Below, piece after piece: positions 56,336-64,000 of a DNA stretch of 64,000 nt. The stretch is taken from assembly GCA_030220185.1 (NCBI GenBank), contig JASPKZ010003845.1:1559501-1623500 (forward strand), read 5' to 3'. This DNA is from Diploptera punctata (Eukaryota; Arthropoda; Insecta; Blattodea; Blaberidae). Position 1 is the stretch's first letter, and every line of letters begins with the position of its first letter. The notes under the pieces were generated by a model. The model was not told the origin of the DNA and made no database searches. It saw nothing but the letters and a program-made list of their open reading frames with translations. The translations under genes and the position numbers were made by a program.

Positions 56336-58785
56336 TTAGTCACATTTGCCACATCAAAGAATCTCATTGTTAAGAGCACAACATTTCAGCATAAGGATAT
56401 TCATAAATACACCTGGACGTCCCCAGATGGAGAAACTCGGAACCAGATAGATCATGTATTAGTGGATAAACGCTGGCACAGTAGCATCATTGATGTTAGA
56501 TCAGTTAGAGGGACAGACTGCAATTCAGATCATCATCTGGTCAGGGTGAAAATCAGACAACGGCTATCGCTTATGAGAGGAACAAACGCTAAAGATGATT
56601 CTGTAAAATATGAATTAAAAAACTTGAAAAATGATGAAATGCGGCAAGAGTACCAAATCAAAATTGCTAATAGATTTGAAATACCGGAATCTTCAGATGA
56701 CAATGTGGCAAACGAAGAAGAAACTGATATAAATAAAGAATGGGAGGCTATAAGAGATACTATTAAATTGTCAGCATCAGAAAGCATTGGTTGTTTTAAA
56801 AAAGAGGCAAAACAAGAAATGGTTTGATGAGGAATGTGCCGACATTGTAAAGAAAAGAAAGCTAGCAAAAATGAAATGGTTACACGAGCCAAATGAAGTA
56901 AATTTAGAGCAATTGGGTAGTGTTAGACGGGAAACCACCAAGTTACTAAAGAGTAAAAAGAGGGAATATTTGAGAGAGAAGATTAATGATCTTGAAATGA
57001 ATGCAAAAAATAGGAACATTAGAGAATTATATCAGGGAATTAGTATAGAGAAGAAAGGGTTTCAGGCTAGAACAAACATAATTCGGAATGAAAATGGGGA
57101 TATGATTGCAGATTCCAAGAGTATATTAAATAGATGGAAAAGTTATTTTAATCAGCTATTAAATGTACATACAGAACAGGACATTGAGGAGGATAAGTTA
57201 CAGACAGCAGAAATGCTAGTCGCAGAGCCAAGTGCATTAGAGGTTGAAATGGCAATTGAAAAATTGAAGATGATGTATAAAGCATCAGGTTCAGATGAGA
57301 TCCCAGCAGAACTGATAAAATCAGGGGGAGAAAAATTGAAGGACAAGATACGCTGTTTGCTTAGTATGATTTGGGAAAAAGAAGCTCTTCCAGATGAATG
57401 GAAGGAATCAATTATCGTACCAATTTATAAGAATGGAGATAAAACTGATTGCAAACAACTATAGGGGCATCTCATTACTTTCAACTTCGTACAAAATTCT
57501 AACAAATATATTAGTAAGCAGACTTACTCCCTATATTGATGACATTCTAGGAGATCATCAATGTGCATTTAGAAGAAACAGGTCTACAACAGATCAGATT
57601 TTTAGTATAAGACAGATTTTAGAAAAGAAATGGGAATATAATGGTACTGTACATCAACTATATGTAGACTTCCAAAAAGCATATGATTCAATTAAGAGGG
57701 AGAAGTTATATAGTATCCTGCTGGAGTTCGGAATTCCTAAAAAGTTAGTTAGACTTATACAAATGTGTCTAAATGGCTTAACGAGTAGGGTGCGTGTAGG
57801 CAAACAGTTTTCAGACACTTTTGAAATCCAGAATGGGTTGAAGCAAGGAGATGCACTATCTCCTCTACTATTTAATTTTGTACTAGAGCATGTCATTAAA
57901 TCTTTAGAGAATGAGGAAGGCTTACAACTGAATGGTATTAATAAGCTGTTAGTTTATGCTGATGATGTAGTACTACTGGCCGATAGCGAGGAGATACTAA
58001 AGGCCAACACGCACACACTATTGAGTAACACTAAGAAATTAGGACTGGAAGTAAATATCAGTAAAACTAAATATATGGTCACACGTAGAAATACATTATA
58101 TAATGGAAATGGACAGCTAATGACAAATGAGGGAAATTTTGAGGAATTGGCTGAATTCAAATACCTAGGAACAATAATCACAAATAGGAATGAGATGCAC
58201 AAAGGAATTAAACATAGGCTCAATTCTGGAAATGCATGCTATTATGCATTGCAGAGACTTTTGATGTCCCAACTCCTTTCAAAAAACGTTAAGCTGAAAA
58301 TATATAAAACTATTATTCTACCAGTTATGTATTATATGGGTGCGAAACATGGACTCTTACTTTAAGGGAGGAAAGGAGATTACGAGTATTTGAGAATAAA
58401 GTTCTTAGGAAAATTTTTGGACCAAAGAGAGATGAACAGACAGGTGAATGGAGAAGACTACATAACAATGAACTACACGGTCTTTATAGGAAGCCAGATA
58501 TAATAAGAACAGTTAAGTCCCGTAGACTGCGATGGGCAGGACATGTTGCGCGTATGGGGAATGAAAGACGTGCATGGAAACTTCTTGTAGGAAAGCCAGA
58601 AGGAAAACGCCCAGTTGGTAGACCAAGAATGAGGTGGGAGAACAACATTAACTATGATTTGAGGGAAGTAGATTATACAGGGAATGATTGGAAAGCATTA
58701 GCTCAGGATAGGGATGTATGGAGAGCTTATGTCCGTGCGGCCATGAACCTACGGGTTCGATAGTGCCAGTGAGTAAGTAATAATA
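56336..58785 (+). mobile_element. LINE family A, longest copy
   Basis: A 5'-truncated non-LTR retrotransposon that starts inside the endonuclease domain and runs through the RT to the C-terminus, ending GTGCCAGTGAGTAAGTAAT. The endonuclease tail (TWTSPDGETRNQIDHVLVDK) resembles RTE/BovB-type elements, and the short-repeat 3' tail fits the RTE clade too. Other LINE clades cannot be excluded by eye. It lies in a (TAA)n tract. Confidence 0.88.
56339..58763 (+). pseudogene. LINE A endonuclease-reverse transcriptase
   Basis: Domains in order: AP endonuclease C-terminus (NQIDHVLVD and DCNSDHHLV with the catalytic D-H pair, 56400-56570); a basic linker with KKRQNKKWFDEECAD; RT fingers from EVEMAIEKLKMMYKASGSDE (57240) and GISLLSTSYKILTNIL; LYVDFQKAYDSIKREK with the first catalytic Asp; GLKQGDALSPLLFNFVLEHV; and LVYADDVVLLADSEEI with the catalytic YADD at 57955-57966. 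The C-terminal region contains RRLRWAGHVARM and the conserved tail from 58554 to the stop at 58763. Frameshifts near 56800, 57450 and 58335 disable it, but the codons between are well kept. Confidence 0.88.
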
Positions 58786-58806
58786 ATAGTAATAATAATA
58801 GTAATA

Positions 58807-59275
58807 AAACTATTATTCTACCAGTTATATTATATGGTTGCTAAACATGGACTCTTACTTTAAGGGAGGAAAGGAGATTACGAGTATTCTAGAATAAAGT
58901 TCTTAGGAAAATCTTTGGACCAAAGAGAAATGAACATACAGGTGAATGGAGAGGACTGCATAACAGTGAATTATATACATGGCCTTTATAGGAAGCCAGA
59001 TATAATGAGAACAGTTAAGTCTCGTAGACTGCGATGGGCAGGACATGTGGCACGAATGGGGAATAAAAGACGTGCATGGAAGCTTCTTGTAGGAAACCAG
59101 AGGGAAAACGCCCAGTTGGTAGACCAAGAATGAGGTGGGAGAATAACATTAACTATGATTTGAGGGAAGTAGATTATACAGGGGATGATTGGAAAACATT
59201 AGCTCAGGATAGGAATATATGGAGAGCTTATGTCCGCGCAGCCATGAACCTACGGGTTCGATAGTGCCAGTGAGT
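58807..59275 (+). mobile_element. LINE family A, second 5'-truncated copy
   Basis: Starts ATAAAACTATTATTCTACCA and ends GTGCCAGTGAGTTAG, only about 20 bases of TAA-type repeat after the previous copy. Frame errors include a lost base in GGAAACCAGAGGG near 59093. Confidence 0.85.
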
Positions 59276-59360
59276 TAGTTTAATAATACTAATAAGACAA
59301 GAACCACTAATTAATACATGCACGTTATTCTTCGCTTGAAAGTAACATTCAACCATATAC

Positions 59361-59748
59361 TTAGACTAACTCAATGGACTATCGAACCCGGAGGTTCATG
59401 GTCTCAATCATAAGCTCTCCATCAATCACTATCCTCAGCTAATGTTTCCCAATATATATCCTCTGTACAATTCACCTCCCTCAAAACACGGTTAACCTCA
59501 TTCGAGGCCCAACTATTAGGCGCTATGGGTATACCTCTGGTTTTGCTACAAAAAGTCCCCGTGACCTCTTTCATTCCCATTCATGTCATATGCCTTGCAA
59601 TCACGATCTATGAGAACTTGTTATATCTGGTTTCCCATAAATATCATGTAGCTCGTTGTTATGAAGCATTCTCCATTCACCTGTCTGTTCATCTCTCATT
59701 GGTCCAAATTTTTTCCTAGGAACTTTATTCTCAAATACTCGTAATTGT
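59361..59748 (-). mobile_element. LINE family A, antisense 3' part
   Basis: From GGACTATCGAACCCGGAGGT through AACTTTATTCTCAAATACTC. Continues at 60411-60750 after an interruption by another LINE. Confidence 0.75.
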
Positions 59749-60410
59749 TTCTTCTTCTTCTTCCTCCTCTTCTTCTTCACGGTTTAGGCTTATTTACTAG
59801 CCTGTTCCGGCTCCAAATTGCTGCTCTTTCAATCTTTTCCTTGGTCTTCCCAAACTTCTTCTTCCTCGTTGTGAATAGTTGTATGCTGCTTTTGGTATTC
59901 TATTCTCAGTCATCCTTGCCAAGTGTTCTTTCCAGTTTGTTCTGTATTTCTCTATTGTTGAGTTTAATTCCTCTATTTTTAGTTGTTGTCTTATTTCTGT
60001 GTTATGTTTTTTGTCTGTTCTTTGATATCCTGCTATTGGTCTGAGGATTCTCATTTCAGCAGCTTGTATCCTGGCAGATTGTTGTGTTGTCACTGTCCAT
60101 GTTTCGGATCCATAAGTAATAATAGGCACTGCCATTGTCTTGTATAATTTCATTGTAGAGTCTTTCTGGCTTTATTTTTCAAAGTTCTTTTTAGTGTACC
60201 TGTTATATAATTAAACTTATTTTATTTTGTTATTTATATCTGTTTCTGCTGTGTATGATATTTTGCAACCTATGAAGTTACATGTTACTACTGATTCTAT
60301 TGGTTTATTTTCTAATATTAACTTTGTCCGAACTGGATGAGCACCCATTGTTTTTTTTATTTTTGTGGGGATATTTCCATGTTGTATTTTTATGATATTT
60401 CATTTAGTTT
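59749..60410 (-). mobile_element. LINE family J fragment, inserted in LINE A
   Basis: An antisense post-RT region with a (GAA)n-like purine tail at its 3' end (59749-59778 on plus: TTCTTCTTCTTCCTCC). The minus frame 60153-59797 reads MAVPIITYGSETWTVTTQQS, then AEMRILRPIAGYQRTDKK and RPRKRLKEQQ, and is open for 118 codons. A GTTTCT shared at both junctions may be a short duplication; this is weak. Confidence 0.65.
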
Positions 60411-60769
60411 CTCCTTCTTTAAATTAACACTCTAAGTTTCACACCCATATAATAACTGTTCTATATACTTTTAATGTAATGTTCTTTGAGATAAGTTGGA
60501 TCAACAAAAGAGTCTCTGTTAATGCATAACAACATGCGTTTCCAGAGATTAATGTAGGCCTATGTTTTTTTTTCTTTCCGCATCTGATTCCTACTTGTAA
60601 TATTATTGTTCCTTGGAATTTAAATTCAGCCACTTCTTCAAAATTTCCCACATTTGTTAAGAATTATCCATTTAAATTTAATAATATACGTATTTTTACG
60701 TGTGACCATACATTTAATTTTTTTATATCTACTTCCAGTCTCAATTTAAAACAAATTTAAATTTAGATT
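60411..60769 (-). mobile_element. LINE family A, antisense, continuation
   Basis: TAAGTTTCACACCCATATAA, then ATTCAGCCACTTCTTCAAAA, then TTTACGTGTGACCATACATT: RT-proximal sequence that continues the 59361-59748 piece. Confidence 0.65.
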
Positions 60770-60771
60770 TA

Positions 60772-61664
60772 TAGTAAAAGCTCCATATTCGCGATTCCCT
60801 TATTCGCGTTTTCATTATTCGCGGGTTAAGTATCTGCGACACAGTTCCTGTATTCGCGGCTAAAAATTACTTTATTCGCGGATCCAGTCGGTATATTAGA
60901 AGGATTAGAATATTTTATTAATCATCGGCAACTTTTTTTTTACTGAGGTCTGTGCCAAGGCAGCTTTATACAAGGAGCGATTCAAACCAAATGGAAAAAT
61001 TAATATCAAAGTAAAAAAAAACCTTATTATCACTAAGCATAAAGCTCATCTTTAAAAGCTACCGCCGCCTTATTTCATGTGCCGTTATGTCCGTTGATAA
61101 ATGCCGCCCTCGCCATGATCGGTGTCTCATTGTTTCAATTTGTCATTCGTTCCTATAATTTTGATTGAATAACACATATCTCTTCTGCTTTGTTGTCAAT
61201 TTATAATATAGAGTAAAAGGAAAGAAAATTAGTTCCGAAACGGGGAAAAAAATAGTGTTGCCGCTTAAAGTGAAAATAGAAATATTCGACTGTTTACGTG
61301 TTAGCGAATCGTTTGCATCCATATCACGCTGTTTCAATGTTAATAAATTAACAGTACGATTCATCAGGAAATCCAAAGACAAAATAATAAATTCCATCAC
61401 TGAAATCACAGCTACATATCAATCTGAATTTAAAAAAACCTTATAAAAGTGTCAAAACAGGAAAAAATTACTAAGTTCTTTAAGCCCTTGCCTAAGGCTT
61501 GCAATAATAATTAATAGAAATTGTTCAAAAATCCCTCATTAATTCATTTTATTTTGATAATTTTTATTTTATTTTGGAACCTTGAAACGTATCTCCTATA
61601 TACCTATACAAATTACATTCCATATTAGCCGAACATATCCCCCGCGAATAAGAAGCTTTGACTG
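60772..61664 (+). mobile_element. pogo/Tigger-like DNA transposon, short derivative
   Basis: Left end TAGTAAAAGCTCCATATTCGC and right end (minus) CAGTCAAAGCTTCTTATTCGC are imperfect inverted repeats, each next to TA (60770-60771; 61665-61666). Repeated ATTCGCG motifs fill the left 120 bases. Length 893. Confidence 0.75.
61255..61446 (+). pseudogene. pogo/Tigger transposase N-terminus
   Basis: Reads LPLKVKIEIFDCLRVSESFA, SISRCFNVNKLTVRFIRKSK then DKIINSI, the helix-turn-helix (CENP-B N-terminal/Psq-like) DNA-binding domain of pogo-family transposases. It is preceded in frame by KRKKISSETGKKIV. A stop follows after about 60 residues; the CENP-B central part and the DDE core are gone. Confidence 0.65.
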
Positions 61665-61714
61665 TATTTTATATTATTGTACTCCAGCAGCAAATGATTT
61701 CCTGTGTATGCAAA

Positions 61715-62191
61715 TGGTATGAATGAGGTGCACAAAGAAGTTAAACATAGGCTCTACTGTGGAAACTCATTCTATTATGTATTACAAGTACTTTTGACAT
61801 ACTAACTTCTCTCAAAAAAGGGTTAAACTATAAATATATAAAACTGTTATTCTTCCAGTTGCATGGATATAAAGATGATCTGTTACTTTGAAAGTTGATA
61901 AAATATTACGATTATTTGACAACAAAGTGCTTAGGACAATAATTGGATCAAAGAGAGACAAACAGACAGGTGAATTGAGGAAATTACCTAATAGTGAGCA
62001 CCGTATTCTTTATATGAATCGAATGTAATAAGGAAACTTAAAACTCACAGAATGTGATGGATAGGACAAGTGGCACGAAAGGGAAATGAAAGAGAGGCAT
62101 GGAAACTTCATATAGGAAAACCAGAGGGAAAACTCCCAATAGGTAGGACAAGTAATGAAATGGGATAATATTTTTTATGATCTATCATAAT
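61715..62191 (+). mobile_element. LINE family A, 5'-truncated, split
   Basis: From GAGGTGCACAAAGAAGTTAA to TATGATCTATCATAAT. Highly decayed. Resumes at 62575. Confidence 0.7.
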
Positions 62192-62565
62192 CATTTTGGC
62201 AACGGAAATGGATTTTATACGAAGGGCAGCAAGAATTTCAAGAAGAGAAAAAATTAGGAACTCAGTTATAAGGAAGAAAATGAAGATTGAAAACACTATT
62301 TTAGATTATATTAAAACTCAGCAATTAAGATGGTACGGACATATCCAGCGAATGGAAGAGGATCGACTACCAAAATCTGTTTTGGAATGAAAACCTGAGG
62401 GAAGACGAGGCAGAGGAAGACCTAAAACCTCCTGGAGTCAGGGAATATGTTTATACATGAAGGAGAAACATCTACAACCAGGAGATTGGATGGACCGACA
62501 AAATTGGCTATTAGGAATCGGACGATGTCAAAGACATTAATCAACCGATTATCTATCTATCTATT
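62192..62565 (+). mobile_element. LINE family B 3' end inserted in LINE A, with TSD
   Basis: Reads MDFIRRAARISRREKIRNSV, QLRWYGHIQRMEEDRLPKSV, RGRGRPKTSW and DWMDRQNWLLGIGR, the typical C-terminus of this LINE type, then ends in a (TATC)n tail. TATCATAAT at 62183-62191 is repeated at 62566-62574, a 9-base target-site duplication. Confidence 0.85.
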
Positions 62566-62574
62566 TATCATAAT

Positions 62575-62660
62575 TTCAGGGAGGAGAATTACTGGAAAAA
62601 AATATTAGATATAGATAGGGATGTATGGAGAGACTGCGGTCATAAACCACAGGGTTAAGA
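62575..62660 (+). mobile_element. LINE family A, end of split copy
   Basis: GAGAATTACTGGAAAAAAAT and GATAGGGATGTATGGAGAG complete the conserved C-terminus interrupted at 62191. Confidence 0.7.
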
Positions 62661-62689
62661 AGTGTTAAATGGTTAATTAGTCGGCCATA

Positions 62690-62870
62690 GTGTTTACCAC
62701 GCTGATTCTGAGGTAAAACGGGTTCAAACCGGGCTGGTATCGATGGAATTTTTCAGGGTTAACATTTTTTAACTTTGGATTCCAAGAAAAGTAAAAACAG
62801 CGGGTGTTGTGTTGTACTTAAAAATAGCCTGAATCCCAAAACAAGAGCTCTCTGAGGTTCTTTCACGGTC
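62690..62870 (+). mobile_element. tRNA-like SINE fragment
   Basis: GGCCATAGTGTTTACCACGC and the B-box-like GGGTTCAAACC identify a degraded tRNA-derived head. The body is short and AT-rich. Confidence 0.5.
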
Positions 62871-62929
62871 ATATTCTCATTGGATCAGAGTTTATAAAGA
62901 AACTAGTTAAATACTGCTATTAGAACTAT

Positions 62930-63178
62930 CTAACTCATGGCACTATCGAATCCGTGGGTTCATATCCATGCATCCCTATCCTGGTCCAACGTCTTCCAAT
63001 CATTCTTTGTATAATTTACTTCCCCCAAATCATGGTTCAAGTTATTCTCCCACCTCATTCTTGGCCTACTTACTGGGCTATTTCACTCTAGTTTTAGTTT
63101 CCATGCCCCTCTTTAATTCCCCATTCGTGCTACATGTCCTCCCGTTCGCAGTCTACGAGACGTAACTGCTATTAGGCC
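62930..63178 (-). mobile_element. LINE family A 3' end
   Basis: TGGCACTATCGAATCCGTGG, then CCACCTCATTCTTGGCCTAC, antisense, with indels. Confidence 0.7.
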
Positions 63179-63856
63179 AAACTAAATTTCATATCGGTTT
63201 AAAATATGTCCTACTTATTTTACAAGAAAAAATGAACAAAAAAAACGTGAAATACGAGCTAAAAGTGTTGTTACGTAATAGAAACTGAAGGATCCCATTT
63301 GGAAGAAAATGGCTAGATCGGACAGAAAAAAAAATGAAAGCAAGATTGAGAGGACGGATGAGGGTTGAATGGAAAATCTCGACGGGGGTAAATTGAATGA
63401 TCTAGTTGAATCCGGTCAGCAGTGCTGCCACCTGCTGCGAATTTCTCAAAACCACATTTTCTTACACTCCGCAATCAATTAAATTCAAACGAGGAATTGA
63501 AGCAACAATGATTCCTCTCGTACATTGTATAATTTCACTTCCAGTTTTGACACTTCGTTACGTGTAAATTTTATTTCTGGTTACTAATCTGAATCGGTTA
63601 ACTATTAATACGTTTATATTCATTAAATATGTTTCACTTAATTATTTGGGATCAAAAATTAAATTTATTAATGTAGACGGTTAAACAGCTAAGGTCGTAT
63701 CGATTCTGATTCGGTATCCAGTAGGTGAGCATTTCTGTTTTATGTAGTCTTCTGTTTCCTGTACAAATTCAGTTATATTTTCCAAGACATGAATAACACA
63801 ACAATCAGTCAGTTTTCCACACAGATATTTCAAACTCTTATACAAGTATGTATGTA
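63179..63856. other. no gene seen
   Basis: About 680 bases with no recognised feature. Confidence 0.4.
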
Positions 63857-63922
63857 TATTATTATTATTAATATTGTTTTTATTATTATTATTTTATTGT
63901 TATTGTTTTATTATATTATTAT
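63857..63922. repeat. (ATT)n microsatellite, imperfect
   Basis: ATT and TTATT units abutting the SINE head. Confidence 0.9.
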
Positions 63923-64000
63923 TGTCCACCGCTGTGGTCTCGAGGTATCGTGCTGCCTTGTCACGCAGCGGGCCCGGGTTCGATCCCCGGTCGGGACAGT
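63923..64000 (+). mobile_element. SINE family S1 head, cut by window end
   Basis: GTCCACCGCTGTGGTCTCGA and the B-box GGTTCGATCCC. The body lies beyond the window. Confidence 0.8.

Overview
The window looks like AT-rich, non-coding DNA from an insect genome, most likely a cockroach (Blattodea, Periplaneta-like). That assignment is an inference. It rests on the dominant LINE family, whose C-terminal stretch (WKLLVGKPEGKRPVGRPRMR) I associate from memory with cockroach predicted proteins. It also fits the tRNA-derived SINEs, the abundant (TA)n and (TAA)n microsatellites, and the mixture of non-LTR, Penelope-like, Helitron, Tc1, hAT, pogo and foldback elements. I see no rRNA, no intact tRNA gene, no CRISPR array and no convincing multi-exon host gene. 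Almost every long reading frame is a decayed transposon gene or a microsatellite translation.

Layout. 1-4.6 kb: two kinds of Helitron inserted among copies of a short TIR element. 4.8-7.3 kb: a foldback MITE and several tRNA-derived SINEs. 7.3-10.7 kb: LINE fragments, the end of a DUF4817-type DNA transposon and a truncated antisense RTE with a SINE beside it. 11-20.6 kb: mostly antisense LINE 3' ends separated by microsatellites, plus a palindromic Penelope-like pseudo-LTR. 22.9-24.9 kb: a broken copy of a repeated arthropod gene, then a GC-rich block. 26.0-30.7 kb: the most layered locus, where a Penelope-like LTR was split by a gag-only Jockey-like element that in turn took a Tc1 element. 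31-36 kb: two DNA-transposon derivatives, a LINE 3' end and a second Helitron copy. 36-48 kb: SINEs, LINE fragments, a hAT element inside an antisense LINE, and one small unexplained ORF. 48.5-50.6 kb: a LINE cleanly interrupted by an antisense RTE. 51.7-53.9 kb: a 2.2 kb foldback element with an internal tandem duplication. 54-64 kb: nested LINEs, including the longest copy (56.3-58.8 kb), a pogo/Tigger-like element and more SINEs.

The elements work against each other rather than together. Target-site duplications at several junctions allow insertion order to be read directly. The observation I think most deserves follow-up is a repeated RNA-like motif (CTGANGAT, a stem-loop, then GAAA) in the Penelope-like fragments. 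Its stem changes sequence between copies while staying paired, as expected for a hammerhead-type ribozyme core, although every copy carries one extra T.

Limits: all family names come from reading motifs by eye, many boundaries are uncertain by tens of bases, and no alignment or database search was possible.
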